Shown piece by piece: positions 18,811 through 28,511 of a stretch of DNA of 64,000 bases (its first letter is position 1; every line of letters starts with the position of its first letter). The DNA comes from Pelagomonas calceolata (Eukaryota > Sar > Pelagophyceae > Pelagomonadales > Pelagomonadaceae), in contig CAKKNE010000005.1 of NCBI GenBank assembly GCA_918797485.1, positions 4,526,001-4,590,000 of the forward strand, given 5' to 3'. The position numbers and the translations under genes were made by a program. The notes beneath the pieces were generated by a model, which was not told the DNA's origin, did no database searches, and saw only the letters and a list, made by a program, of their open reading frames with translations.

Positions 18811-19545
18811 TTACGTGTAGAACATTATCTGCCCCAGCAGCGTCGCGTTCAGACTGAACCCGAGCGCGAACCCCAAAAGCAGCAGGGGATCCTTCGTGAG
18901 CGTGAGGGTCGTGAAGATGCGGATCGAGTTGCCTAATACAGACAGACCAGCAGTGACGGGCGAGTACTGGCCCGGCTCCTTCCGCGAGTAGTTGAGGTAG
19001 AGCTGCGGTATCAACGAGACCAGGAGGAGCGACGTCGCCCAGACCTGGAGGACGGCCAATAACCTTGGTGGCGGGCTGCCCAGTAATAGCAAGAGGGCCG
19101 CGCCGACGTACGCTATTGATCCCAATAGGACGCGTTCGACGGCGATGCCCTTGAGCACGGCACAGACGAAGGAAATCACCGCGCACTGGACCGCCAGCAA
19201 GACGCTCTCGACGTATGTTGAAATAGCGTGGCCCTTCTTGAAGTTGTACGCCGCACTGCACGAGTAGCCGCAGAGCGACAGGGTGAACGTCGACAACGAT
19301 AAACCGTCGGCGGACTTTTGGGTTGCGAGCGTGTAGACGATGGGCGCGAACAGAATCGTGCTGCCGGCGCCGATACAGTAGCCGAGCGCGCGCGCCGCGA
19401 CGTCCTGCGCGTCGCCTCCTCCTCTTATCGCGACGGCGCGGTGCAGCGGGAGCGTCTCTTCCCTTTTAACTCTTCGTGGCAGCATGTTGCGCGGCATTGA
19501 GATGCCGCACGCGGCTGCTGCGAGCAATGCGATGCGTTTGATCAT
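18811..19545 (-). CDS. MPDU1: MPDU1-like PQ-loop membrane protein
   Basis: A 244-residue protein with about seven hydrophobic segments. It contains the two half-repeats of the PQ-loop family: PIVYTLATQKSADGLSLSTF early, and SLIPQLYLNYSRKEPGQYSP with GLSVLGNSIRIFTTL later. Order and wording match MPDU1, the ER protein needed for use of mannose-P-dolichol and glucose-P-dolichol as lumenal sugar donors. The N-terminus has an extra signal-like hydrophobic stretch and a basic segment of about 45 residues. It is convergent with the mutase (8 bp between stops) and divergent from the RING-CH/TPR/HAD gene. Confidence 0.85.
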   Translation of the reverse strand: MIKRIALLAAAACGISMPRNMLPRRVKREETLPLHRAVAIRGGGDAQDVAARALGYCIGAGSTILFAPIVYTLATQKSADGLSLSTFTLSLCGYSCSAAYNFKKGHAISTYVESVLLAVQCAVISFVCAVLKGIAVERVLLGSIAYVGAALLLLLGSPPPRLLAVLQVWATSLLLVSLIPQLYLNYSRKEPGQYSPVTAGLSVLGNSIRIFTTLTLTKDPLLLLGFALGFSLNATLLGQIMFYT

Positions 19546-19941
19546 CGGTGCTGCAGTGGCTGGCTTTGCTTTCTAGACCAGCAGCGCTGGCGGCTGCCGG
19601 TTGGCTGTTGCTGCACGCGATAAATGCTTGCTGTGGAAGGCCCAGGCGTTGCGTTTGGCAGCGGTAGTGCTTTTCAAGCACCGGCAGCGCTTTTGGTCAC
19701 AGGTTTTTCAGCGCAAACAACACATCAAAACTCACTCAAAACTAGCCTACCAGCCCATACAGGCTACGTGGGATCTGTACTTGCAGTGTACGACTACCTT
19801 CTGCAACGTCGCGCGGATTGGACGACGGCAAGTGTGGGTGCAGACCAGTGCAGTGTGCAGCGGTCGATTTGCGGCGCCGGTAGCTACAGAGCGCCAGTAC
19901 TGGTCGGACAGTGGATTGGCTGCGCGGACTCACAAGAAATA
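19546..19941. other. Intergenic, divergent promoter region
   Basis: A gap of about 400 bp between MPDU1 and the RING-CH/TPR/HAD gene. One frame is open through it on the plus strand but lacks coding character. I see no 24-bp motif and no RNA gene. Confidence 0.4.
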
Positions 19942-22905
19942 ATGGACGAGCTTGCCCGTCTCCAAGGCGCGACGCCGGCGTCGGTCGGCGCCAGCACCGA
20001 CGAAGCGAGCAGGCTGCGCCGGGCCATCCAGGGCGACGGGAGCATGGTCGACGCGGCGGCGCTCGACCGGCTGAAGGACTTTTGCGTCCTGGAGCAGCTG
20101 GCCGAGACGGCGAAGAAGGCCGTCGAGGCCTGCGCAATTCCCGGGGACCAGGCGTGCTACATCTGCTTGGATGATGGCGGGAGCGAGGGTTTGGTGAGGA
20201 TGTGCGCGTGCCGCGGCAATACGGGCGTCGCGCACCTGTCTTGTTTAGTAAAACAAGCACAGCTCGCGACGGAAAAGGACGGCTCCGAGACGGAGTCGAC
20301 CGATAGCGAGGACGACGACTGGCCTTCTGAATTATGGGACACGTGCGGCCTCTGCGAGCAGGAGCACCACGGCCTTTTGAAGTGTGCGCTCGGCTGGGCC
20401 TGCTGGAACACGTACGGGAGCCTGCCGGAGCATCGCGCGACGAGACGGGGCGCTCTGACCATCCTCGGCAACGGCTTGTTAGCAGCATCATATTACGACG
20501 AGGCCCTGGTGGCCTACCAGTGCTGCCTCGTCCACCAACGTCAAGTGGGAGGGAGCGTCGTCGGGCGCTGCTGGAACGGCAATCTGGCCGTGTGCTTCCA
20601 GAAGCTGGGCCGGCACGCCGAAGCGCTGAGTCTACAGCGGGAGGTCTATGCGTTGGGTTTGACCTTAGGTGGGACAATCGAGGAGCGGGCCTACGACGCG
20701 GCTAATTTAGCCGAGTTTTTGGTCGACGCGGGCGAATTCGACGAAGCTAAACAATTCATGCGCGACAAGACGCCGGAAATAAGGGCCAGTCTTGGTGGAG
20801 ACCACTGCGCCGTGCTCGACCTCGAGACGTACTATGGGCGGGGCCTCTTTACGAATCCAGATGCTATGAATGATGATCTGGTCGAGGCTGAAAGTGTACT
20901 AGATGACGTCTTGACACGGTGTCAACGGATCCTAGGGACGGAGCACCCGGACACGCGGCGAGCCAGAGAACTCCTAGATGGCGCTCGAAAAGCGCAGGCC
21001 AACGACGGGGCGCGGCTCAAGAAGCGGTGTGCCGCGCATTTCACGAAAATCCACTCGAATCCCTTGGAGTACTGTGAAAAGAACTGTTTGTTGTACGAGC
21101 AGGGCCGCATCGATCTCGTGTGGAGGGACTGGCAGTTGTTAGGTGACGCGAAGACGAAACAATTGGACCGATGTGTCGGTAAGAGATTAGGATCGGCGTT
21201 TTCATTTAGAAGGGATTTGATCGCTCTCAAGAAGATTTTACTACGTTTGTTCAACGAGGGCCGAAGACTGGAGACGAGTCTGGCTTCATTAGGTTCCTAC
21301 TTTTTTAGGGATGAGAATGCTATACCTAGAGGAGGCCACCGCGACCACGTGTGGAACGCGGCCGAAATACAATATGCCGAGTTGTCGGATGCTTTACATA
21401 AACTGAGAGGTTGTTTAAAAGCCTTACAGGATGCGCGCGACGTGACCAAATCTACTTGCTGTTTACCCCGCGTTCAAGGTGTTGAGAGACAACAACGCCT
21501 TTGTAACTTAGTCAAGGACGGCTGCGCGGCGCGACTGTTGAAGCGCGCAGCAAAGGCCGCGCCGGAACTGAAGTTCGAGCTGCAGGACGCCCATAGGTCA
21601 CTGGTCGAGCACGACGAGGACGACGACGACCGCGTTTCGAGGGAGCCCGCGCGCACCGTCGTGGATGCGTTGGACGCGACGGCCTGCACTCGTGCGGAAC
21701 AAAAGTACGCCCTAGCTGTCGTCGAGTGTCGCGGCGGCCTTAAAGCTCTCTCGATCCACGAACAAATGGTCGTGTACGCGCGGACCCTAAGACACGCCCC
21801 CGAGGTCTTAGAAAGGACCGCCTCTTCTCTAGAAAAGATTGATAGAGACACGAACGCCAAGGCTACATCCCTCGAAACGAATGAGAGCTACCCGTTGTTA
21901 GCGAGGGCGTTGCGAGTACGCAAGGAGCACATCGCGTGCCGCGCGGCGGCGGCAACTTTGAAAGGTGTGCGGCTTTGTTGTGACGCGGCGTTGGCGAACG
22001 ACGGCGGGCCGTTATTTGATGCGGGCGACGACGGGCCCGTCGCGCTTCCACCAAAGTTCAGCGCCGTCGCGGCCGGTGTCGTACGAGCTAGGGAGATTTG
22101 TCAGAGGTACGACTACGAGGCGGATAAACGGGTGAAGGAGGAGGGCTGGCCGCCGCCGAAAGAATCGGGCCGGTGCCGCGTCGCGCGCGTCCACTTGGAT
22201 GGCACGGCGTCTTGTTGGAGATGCAAAGGTTCTACATTTCTCGACGCGTGGTGTCGAGATGGGGTCTGCTGGGGCTGTGCACGGATTACGCGACAAGAGG
22301 GCATGTGCGCGCGGGGCGCGGCGTGTCCTTTACGGAAACGAAGGCAGCGCGGCTTTTGCCACCATGCTAAAAGGTGTGTCGTGTGCGACCAGCACTCGTG
22401 CGAGAAGTGCGCGTTGGTTCGAGGTGATGGTGATGATGTGGCGCGCATCGCGCGGCATCTAGGCAGCGAAGCTTTTGTCATTGTGGATTTTGATAGGACG
22501 CTGTGCTCGACGCGGGCCGGCGCCGACCCGTCAATCATAGGCAAGAAGAAGCCGCCCGTCGCCGACGAAGCTTTAGTCGAGCTCCTCGCCTCCACGAAGC
22601 GCGGCGTCGTGCTCACGCGCAATTCCCATAGAGACGGCATCCGCACGTTTCTGGACGACCGGCACCTCGGCCACGTCGCGGTGCGCTCCGCGAAGCTGGA
22701 GCAGACGTCGAAGGCCGCTATATTAAAAGAGCTCCTCGACGCGCAGGACGCGCGCTTCGCGAATCGGCCGGTTCCCGGCACGCACGGCGTCCGCGCGGTC
22801 TACGCGGACGACGACGTCCACGAGTTGTGTGAGGAGGGCGTCGCGGCGCTCTCGCGGGCGGGGCGCGTGGTGCGCGTGTTGTTCGCGCCCGGTGGGGTTG
22901 GGTAG
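19942..22905 (+). CDS. RING-CH + TPR + Cys-rich + HAD-fold fusion protein
   Basis: A 987-residue protein; ATG 19942 is chosen because the in-frame extension to 19624 is promoter-like. Domains: RING-CH zinc finger at ~71-140 (CYICLDDG, CACRGN, HLSC, CGLCEQEHHG), TPR-like helices at ~165-340 (GNGLLAASYYDEALVAYQ, NLAVCFQKLGRHAEALSL), a long helical middle, a Cys-rich segment at ~743-830 (CWRCKG, CVVCDQHSCEKC) and a C-terminal HAD phosphatase-like domain at ~843-987. The HAD motifs look intact: DFDRTLC (I), VVLTRNS (II), a Lys in SKAAILKELL (III) and YADDDVHE (IV). The first half is paralogous to the gene at 33549. A ubiquitin ligase-phosphatase role is inference from domains. Confidence 0.75.
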   Translation: MDELARLQGATPASVGASTDEASRLRRAIQGDGSMVDAAALDRLKDFCVLEQLAETAKKAVEACAIPGDQACYICLDDGGSEGLVRMCACRGNTGVAHLSCLVKQAQLATEKDGSETESTDSEDDDWPSELWDTCGLCEQEHHGLLKCALGWACWNTYGSLPEHRATRRGALTILGNGLLAASYYDEALVAYQCCLVHQRQVGGSVVGRCWNGNLAVCFQKLGRHAEALSLQREVYALGLTLGGTIEERAYDAANLAEFLVDAGEFDEAKQFMRDKTPEIRASLGGDHCAVLDLETYYGRGLFTNPDAMNDDLVEAESVLDDVLTRCQRILGTEHPDTRRARELLDGARKAQANDGARLKKRCAAHFTKIHSNPLEYCEKNCLLYEQGRIDLVWRDWQLLGDAKTKQLDRCVGKRLGSAFSFRRDLIALKKILLRLFNEGRRLETSLASLGSYFFRDENAIPRGGHRDHVWNAAEIQYAELSDALHKLRGCLKALQDARDVTKSTCCLPRVQGVERQQRLCNLVKDGCAARLLKRAAKAAPELKFELQDAHRSLVEHDEDDDDRVSREPARTVVDALDATACTRAEQKYALAVVECRGGLKALSIHEQMVVYARTLRHAPEVLERTASSLEKIDRDTNAKATSLETNESYPLLARALRVRKEHIACRAAAATLKGVRLCCDAALANDGGPLFDAGDDGPVALPPKFSAVAAGVVRAREICQRYDYEADKRVKEEGWPPPKESGRCRVARVHLDGTASCWRCKGSTFLDAWCRDGVCWGCARITRQEGMCARGAACPLRKRRQRGFCHHAKRCVVCDQHSCEKCALVRGDGDDVARIARHLGSEAFVIVDFDRTLCSTRAGADPSIIGKKKPPVADEALVELLASTKRGVVLTRNSHRDGIRTFLDDRHLGHVAVRSAKLEQTSKAAILKELLDAQDARFANRPVPGTHGVRAVYADDDVHELCEEGVAALSRAGRVVRVLFAPGGVG

Positions 22906-22924
22906 TGTTTTGTGGTTTTGTAAT

Positions 22925-23179
22925 TTACGCTGTCCCCTGGCCTTTCGTGTCGTCCGCGCACGCCTCGACGGCCTCCGCGACGGCCTCCTTGTATTTTTTG
23001 TCGGCATAGTATTGCTCCGCGTTTCCGCCGCGGTGTATTTTCTTACAAATCTGCTTGTGGCCGCGGCGCCAGTGGTCATGCTGGCAAGTTTTGTTACAAT
23101 ATCTTGTGTGGCATCTAATACAACGCGGCGCGTCGTGGGCCAGTGGGGCGGCGCAGGCGGCGCAATTTGTGAGGATCAT
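22925..23179 (-). pseudogene. MYND-only partial copy of the MYND/RING-CH/TPR gene
   Basis: 84 residues, about 82% identical over 75 residues to the N-terminus of the gene at 33549, with all MYND Cys/His positions present (CAACAAPL, CIRCHTRYC, CQHDHWRRGHKQIC). The similarity stops at DDTKGQ, exactly where RING-CH begins in the full gene, and a stop follows four codons later. It sits tail to tail with the preceding gene (20 bp between stops), a relative that lacks MYND. It could still be a functional micro-MYND protein. Confidence 0.65.
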
Positions 23180-23246
23180 TTTGCGTCGGTTTGGGGTTTT
23201 TGAGGCTCGCGCGGCGTGGTGAGTACTTTTGCTCTATCTACTAAAT

Positions 23247-23270
23247 TCTAGTATCTCACAGGCCGCTAGC
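23247..23270 (+). promoter_or_regulatory. Copy 5 of the 24-bp motif
   Basis: A variant, TCTAGTATCTCAC followed by AGGCCGCTAGC, about 225 bp before the ATG at 23497. This spacing supports an upstream start for the PX gene. Confidence 0.5.
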
Positions 23271-23496
23271 TCATTGCCTAACTCACCACAGCTGGCCCCT
23301 CCGAGCGGCCAGGAAGGCGATATATATAGTCGTTTGATTACCCAGTTCACTCGGAGTACGCGACCCAGCCGGGCGCGGCCGCGCTGAGTCGCTTCACTCT
23401 TCTAAAAATCTGAGTGCTCTGATCTGATTGACACCTTGACGCGCGGCCGGGCTAAGGATTGTATTGCCGCCTCAATTAGCGCGCGCCGGACCTAAC

Positions 23497-24206
23497 ATGC
23501 TCGAGTGGATCCCCTCGACAACCCCTGGCGGCGCCCCCTACGCCGTCCGACTGGTTACCGCGACGACGGATGAAGCCGCGGCCGCGCGGGTCTCGAGCGA
23601 CGCCCTGCCGACGACGTTTACGGAGGCGGGCATCGACGAGGGCGACATGACGCCCTGGCAGCGCAATTTGGTTAGACATAGCCCTTGGTCAATAGATTCG
23701 GGGGAGAAAGCGCGTTGCGAAGCTGGCGGACCTTGGGCCCCGAGGTCTGCACCATGTCGCTGTCGCTGACCAAAGTCCAAGTCGTCGACGCTGGCCGGCG
23801 ATGGAGGGGCCGCGCGGAGTTCCTCGTCGTCGCGAAGATAGGCTCGTGCCGCGTCGGGCGATGGCGGAGCTTCTCGGATTTCAAGCGCCTCGCGCAGAAG
23901 CTCTGGGACGTCGACGACCGGTTGAGTCGCATCGCCGGCGGCGTCTCGTTGTTCGTGAACGCCCAGCGGTCGTGGGCCTGCGTGCGGCGGCGGCAGCACT
24001 GCTTCCGGAACCTCGACGTCGACTACCTCACGATCAAGGCGTTTCTGCTGGAGCGCTTCCTCCACGACGCGCTCTACGAGGCGCCGACGGCCGAGGTCTT
24101 CAACGAGTTCCTTGACATCAGGCCGGCGCCCGCGGCGCAGGTCTCGTTCGCGTCTTCGTCGCCGTCGCTGCCGCGGTCCGCCGTTTCCGGTTCTCTCTCT
24201 CGGTAA
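23497..24206 (+). CDS. PX-domain protein (phosphoinositide binding), probable short intron
   Basis: The PX domain is read from about 23754 to 24110: LTKVQVVDAGRRWRGRAEFLV, RWRSFSDFKRLAQKL (the R-Y/F-S-D-F signature), WACVRRRQHCF and LTIKAFLLERFLHDAL. PX domains bind PI3P-type lipids on endosomes. A separate upstream frame, MLEWIPSTTPGGAPYAVRL..., reads as a credible N-terminus. The switch between frames fits an intron of 80 bp (23616-23695, giving ...LPTT-FGGESALRSW) or 92 bp (23590-23681). Neither has clear introner ends. A minimal alternative is a 150-residue protein from ATG 23754. The PX domain is firm; the 5' structure is not. Confidence 0.65.
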
Positions 24207-24257
24207 ATCCTGTCTTGAGAGCTCCTGTGTTGACGTGGGGGATCTACGGTGCTAGAC

Positions 24258-24281
24258 GCTAGCGTCCTGTAAGACACTAGC
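24258..24281 (-). promoter_or_regulatory. Copy 6 of the 24-bp motif (reverse)
   Basis: GCTAGCGTCCT followed by GTAAGACACTAGC, in the 307-bp gap before the NIFK-like gene, about 230 bp upstream of its ATG. Confidence 0.55.
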
Positions 24282-24513
24282 CAGCGATGAAAAACACACC
24301 GCAGCGTGTTTGACGTCCCAGTGCAAGCAACAAGGCGAGCGAGCGCGTCGCGCACGCATTTTCGCTGTGCACGCAATCTGCAACCACGAGCGTGCATCTC
24401 TGCTACGCACGAGGTCACAAGCAACACCGTCGCTCTCCAGGCTGCAGTGCTGCAAACCCAGCCGCAGCGCTAGCAAACGCTACAAACCAAGCCGCAGCAA
24501 TCAAACTAGCACC

Positions 24514-25386
24514 ATGCCGACCTCCAAGAAGATGCTCGCCAAAGCGAGAGACATCGAGAAGAAGCTCGCGGCGCTCGACGGCCCCGAGTGGGCCTCGGAC
24601 TCAAGTGACGACGAGGCCGCCGCGCCCGCGAAGCCCCAGGCGGCCGCGCCCCCACAAAAACCAGGCAGGAAGCAACAAAAGCCCAAGTCAGAAGAGAGCC
24701 GCACCATTTATATAGGACACGTCCCCCACGGTTTTTATGAAAAAGAAATGGAGGGCTTCTTCTCGCAGTTTGGTGTGGTCACTAACCTCAGATTATCTCG
24801 CTCAAAACGGACGGGCGCCTCGAAGGGTTATGCGTTTATTGAATTTGGGGACGCGGAGACGGCCTCAATAGCGGCAAAGACGATGGACAAGTATCTCATG
24901 CACGGCAAGCAGCTCGTGGCCCACGTCGTGCCGCCCGAGACAGCGAATAGACCGAAGCTGTTCAAGGGGTCGGACAAGCCCTTCCTGCCACGCAAGGGCG
25001 GCAAGGAGCAGCGCGAGCGGTCGGAGGGGCCCAATCCGGCCTCCCTGAAGAAGCGCGAGCAGAAGAAGCGGCAAAGGTTAGCCGAGCAGTTCCCGGGCTA
25101 TGATTATCCCGGGTACACGAATGGCGAGGCGCCTCCCGCCAAGAGGGGCGCCTTCCAGTCGCCGCCGGCGCCGGCGTCGCGGAAAGCTGCTCCATCAAAG
25201 AAGGCCGACGCCGCGCCACCGAAGCAGGCGAAGCCGAAAGATCGGGGACTATTTCAGTCGCCACCGGCGCCGAAGGCGCGGAAGAAGGCGGCCAAGACGC
25301 CCCCGGTCGCGTCCCCGAAGACGACGCCGCGGTCGTCGCTCAAGGAAAAGCTCCTCGCGAAGCGGCGGCGCAATAGTGGGAAGTAA
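24514..25386 (+). CDS. NOP15: NIFK/Nop15-like nucleolar RRM protein
   Basis: A 290-residue protein with one RRM at about 65-145: RTIYIGHVPHGFYEKEMEGF (RNP2 side), then SKGYAFIEFGDAETASIAA (RNP1) and AKTMDKYLMHGKQL. The wording, especially GHVPHGFYEKE and RLSRSKRTGASKGYAF, is that of the Nop15 (yeast)/NIFK (human) family, which acts in ITS2 processing and 60S assembly. The N-terminus is acidic and Lys-rich. The long C-terminus is basic with two FQSPPAP repeats (AFQSPPAPASRK and LFQSPPAPKARK), not conserved in the family. ATG 24514 is chosen because upstream in-frame sequence is leader-like. Confidence 0.85.
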   Translation: MPTSKKMLAKARDIEKKLAALDGPEWASDSSDDEAAAPAKPQAAAPPQKPGRKQQKPKSEESRTIYIGHVPHGFYEKEMEGFFSQFGVVTNLRLSRSKRTGASKGYAFIEFGDAETASIAAKTMDKYLMHGKQLVAHVVPPETANRPKLFKGSDKPFLPRKGGKEQRERSEGPNPASLKKREQKKRQRLAEQFPGYDYPGYTNGEAPPAKRGAFQSPPAPASRKAAPSKKADAAPPKQAKPKDRGLFQSPPAPKARKKAAKTPPVASPKTTPRSSLKEKLLAKRRRNSGK

Positions 25387-25434
25387 AGAGGGTATCTACG
25401 AGACTTAGAGGAGGGGTACCGGGGGGGACTATGA

Positions 25435-26067
25435 TCACTGGGCGGCGCCGCGCTCGCCCGAAGCGTCGCCTTTGCAGCAGTTCAGCGCGACGGCGTCCTG
25501 GAGCTTCGCGAACCACTCGGGCAGCTTGCTCGACGCCGCCGACGGGAGGAGCGCGGCATCGACGTGGTCGGCGAGCGCCTTGATATCCTCGACGCTGACT
25601 TCGGCAATGGGCGAGCCGCGGTCGGCCGTGATGTCGCTGCAGGGAGACGTATCTGCGGGCGCGGGCGGCGGCGGCGCCTTCTTGCGCGGCGAGACCTTCT
25701 TCGCGAGGGCCTTGACCGGCGACGAGAGCGTCTTGAGCAAGCTTTTCTTCTTGGGCTTCTTGGGCGTCGTGGATTTGGTCATCGTCTGCGGCGTCTCCAC
25801 GGGCGGGCCGGGGACAGGTGTGATCGGCGCGCCCGGGGGAGTGATGGACGTGACGACCGCCGCCGTCGTTTCGGAGGCGCTCTCGAGCTCGGCAGAGATG
25901 TTCTTTTTGGCCACTACCGGTGTCGCGTCCGGCGACGGCGGCGCGCCCACAAAATAATTCTCGCGGCCCGAATTCCGCTTCTCGGCGGCCGCGTCGTCGA
26001 GCTGGTAGAAGTTGGGCTTCCCCGGCGCGCTGTCGGCGCGCTCCCAGTCGGAAGGCCGGCGCGGCAT
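25435..26067 (-). CDS. Hypothetical basic/proline-rich protein
   Basis: A 210-residue protein. The start MPRRPSDWERADSAPGKPNFYQLDD is followed by a Pro/Thr-rich stretch, a strongly basic block (TPKKPKKKSLLKTLSSPVKALAKKVSPRKK) and a compact helical C-terminus (VSVEDIKALADHVDAALLPS...LPEWFAKLQDAVAL). No family recognised; the basic block suggests a nuclear or nucleic-acid-associated protein. It is convergent with the NIFK-like gene. Confidence 0.55.
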   Translation of the reverse strand: MPRRPSDWERADSAPGKPNFYQLDDAAAEKRNSGRENYFVGAPPSPDATPVVAKKNISAELESASETTAAVVTSITPPGAPITPVPGPPVETPQTMTKSTTPKKPKKKSLLKTLSSPVKALAKKVSPRKKAPPPPAPADTSPCSDITADRGSPIAEVSVEDIKALADHVDAALLPSAASSKLPEWFAKLQDAVALNCCKGDASGERGAAQ

Positions 26068-26330
26068 GGTGTTTACGGTTCAGGCTGTTCTCCTTTTTTT
26101 GGGCGGTTACGCGTACAACCACAGGCCTCTCGCCGGTGAATACGAAGCAATGGCCTTGCGCTCGTCCGACACGCAAGACCGCGACAGCTGGCGGATCCTG
26201 TGCTGGTCGACGAGAGCCCCTACTTTTTGCTGAAAAAAATGCCGCTAAACCTCCGGGTTTTGCTGGTCTGGAACTCGGAAACACGCTCAGCTTTACCGCT
26301 GCGTAAGCGCCTTATATGGAGCTTTCCGTT

Positions 26331-26488
26331 GGAAAAATATTGGCTCCGCCGGAGACGGCCCGACGACGCGGCGACAGCGACGGCGCGACAGCAAATAAGA
26401 GAACGCATCCCCCTAGGAAAAATATTCGCTACGCTTGGGACGGCCACAACGACGCGGCGACGGGCGCGACAACAACTAAGAGAACGCA
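26331..26488. repeat. ~75-bp tandem duplication
   Basis: Two imperfect units, 26331-26407 and 26416-26488. Each starts GGAAAAATATT and ends AAGAGAACGCA, with GACGACGCGGCGAC-type sequence in between. It fills the gap between the start of the hypothetical gene at 26067 and the stop of the TPR gene at 26492, so it is both promoter and terminator territory. Confidence 0.8.
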
Positions 26489-26491
26489 ATA

Positions 26492-28285
26492 TTAATCCAT
26501 TGACAACCCCGACGTCGCCCCAAACGGCGAAAAGTTCGTCGACAGCCCCGAGGACAGCCCGAGCCCGTCTAGATCCAACCCACCGGGCGCGGGCGGCGCC
26601 GCGTCGAAGATGCCCAGGTCCTGCATCGCCGCGCCTCCATCTAAAGTAATGAACGTGGAAGCCGGGTTCGGCGCCGTATTTTCGGAGACGGGCGGCGGCG
26701 GCGGCGGCTTCGATCGTTTGTCGTCCGTCCGCAGCATCGCGGCCTTGCGTCTTGCGATGGCGTCGACCTTCGCCTGGCGCGCGGCGAGCGCCGCCCTTCT
26801 AGCGTCCTGTTTAACAGCGTCGTCGCTGGCCTTGCACGCTTCATATAGTTTGCGGGATTCGTTTGATGCCTCTTTTTCACCGAGGGCCTCGAAGCACTTG
26901 GCGCATCTATCGTGGGCTTTCGCGTACGTGCCGTCGGCCTCGGCGGAGCTCATGGCCCGTTTCAGGGCCTGCGCATAGAGCACCTCCCGCTGTTTACCTT
27001 CTGACTCTTCAGCGAGCTTCATGAAACATAGCGCGGCGTTCGCGTGGACCGCGGCGAGAGGCCGCGGCTCGTCCGGGTAGAGGGGCATCCTATCAGACGC
27101 AGCTTCACTGGCCACCTTACAGGCTCGATCATAACTCTGCAACGCGCCCTTCCAGTCCTTCCCTTGGAAAGAAGCATTCCCTTGTGCCTTGCTCCCGTCG
27201 AACGCGCTCTTCCTCACCTCAAAGCGCCGCTGGTCCTCGGTAGGCCCGAAGACGGGGCACGGCCTGCCATTTTCAATACATTCTAATAAAGCCTCGACCT
27301 CGTCCTTCGAGGTCGGGAGCGAGAACTCTCCACTCAGAGCAGCCGGCGCGTAGGGGAGCCACTTCCAGGTCACGCCCTCGCCGGCCTTCTGGACCAGCGG
27401 GTGCTTTCGACCCGGAGCGGTCTTCACTTTCACTAATCGATAAGCCTGGGCCGAGAGCATGTCGCCGGTAGGCTTGATCTTCGTGTGCACGACGTCCCCG
27501 AGGTAACACAAGCCCAGCGCGTTTTTGGAGGTGGAGCCCAGAGCTAAGCCCCGCGCCGCGAACACGCAGACGTGCGCGCCGGGCTCGGGCTGGCCGTCTT
27601 CTCTCTTTCTTCTAGCTACGACTGAGGGTAGTAGCGCACATCTCGCGGCGTCGTATCGATCCCGCCATAGAGTAGACCCACATCCGGAAGGATGGTGCTC
27701 CCACCTCTTTTGGAAGCCAGAAGAGGCCTCCAGCCTTCGAGTCCGTTGGCGCAGGTTGTCCAGCGCGCTTCGCAAGGCGTCGGTCCAACTTATCGACCAG
27801 TTTCTGATATCCTTGGATAATACGACCGTTTCGAGCGACGGCGCGTTGTTCGCGTCTTCGGGCGCGAAGTCACAAACTAAAACCACCCCAACATCATAGA
27901 GCGTCGAGTCGTCCTCGCCATGGAGCCCGCAGTACGGTAATACGACGCCCGGCGGCAGCGTCGATTGTTTCTGCCTTATCTTGGACAGGGTCCAGAGCTG
28001 TGGAAGTAATCTACTCTTAGCGTCGTCCCATCCACTCGGAACGTCGGCGGCACCTCCAACATAAGCGCGGCAGGCGCACTCGACGAGCGCGCTCTTCTGC
28101 TGCTCGGTCGGCGCGTTCCCGTAGGCCGCGGCCAGGCGCGCGAACTCCGGCGCCGGCACGAGTCGCGCCTGCTTCTTTGCATTCGTGAAGACGACGCCGC
28201 CGTTCGAGGGCGCGCAGGCTCCCGCGATGCCGTAGGTGTTACTGGTGAGCGCCGCGCTGATGGCGTTGACGAAGGCTTCGGCCAT
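26492..28285 (-). CDS. TPR-containing protein (co-chaperone-like)
   Basis: 597 residues from ATG 28285 (an in-frame ATG at 28405 would add 40 residues). The first ~350 residues are unrecognised. Residues ~365-500 form a TPR block: DGSKAQGNASFQGKDWKGAL, SYDRACKVASE, VHANAALCFMKLAEESEGKQ, ALKRAMSSAEADGTYAKAHD, RCAKCFEALGEKEASNESRK. The KAQGN...A.Y..A...N.A.C..KL pattern is that of STI1/FKBP-type TPRs that bind Hsp70/Hsp90 tails. A charged helix and a Pro-rich, Gly/Leu-rich tail (GLDLDGLGLSSGLS) follow. Co-chaperone function is inference. Confidence 0.65.
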   Translation of the reverse strand: MAEAFVNAISAALTSNTYGIAGACAPSNGGVVFTNAKKQARLVPAPEFARLAAAYGNAPTEQQKSALVECACRAYVGGAADVPSGWDDAKSRLLPQLWTLSKIRQKQSTLPPGVVLPYCGLHGEDDSTLYDVGVVLVCDFAPEDANNAPSLETVVLSKDIRNWSISWTDALRSALDNLRQRTRRLEASSGFQKRWEHHPSGCGSTLWRDRYDAARCALLPSVVARRKREDGQPEPGAHVCVFAARGLALGSTSKNALGLCYLGDVVHTKIKPTGDMLSAQAYRLVKVKTAPGRKHPLVQKAGEGVTWKWLPYAPAALSGEFSLPTSKDEVEALLECIENGRPCPVFGPTEDQRRFEVRKSAFDGSKAQGNASFQGKDWKGALQSYDRACKVASEAASDRMPLYPDEPRPLAAVHANAALCFMKLAEESEGKQREVLYAQALKRAMSSAEADGTYAKAHDRCAKCFEALGEKEASNESRKLYEACKASDDAVKQDARRAALAARQAKVDAIARRKAAMLRTDDKRSKPPPPPPVSENTAPNPASTFITLDGGAAMQDLGIFDAAPPAPGGLDLDGLGLSSGLSTNFSPFGATSGLSMD

Positions 28286-28511
28286 CGCTGCTGCAGTGCA
28301 CGTTGGATTTTTGCGGTGTCGCAGCAGTATTGACGAAGTCTCGATTGCGCTCGGCACCGGTGCGACGCGCGGGGCAGCCTCCGAAATCGGTTGTGCGGCC
28401 TCCATTCGCAGCGGCCACTAGGATGCCGCTAAGGGTCCCGTTTCCGGACCGTTCCCAGGCTCTCCGGCACACCCGCGGCACGAGTATCCCCGGAAGATCA
28501 GCCTTCCTCGA

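Noticed and set aside
25340-26284. 314-codon minus-strand frame
   Set aside because: Low-complexity product overlapping the better-formed 210-codon frame at 25435-26067.
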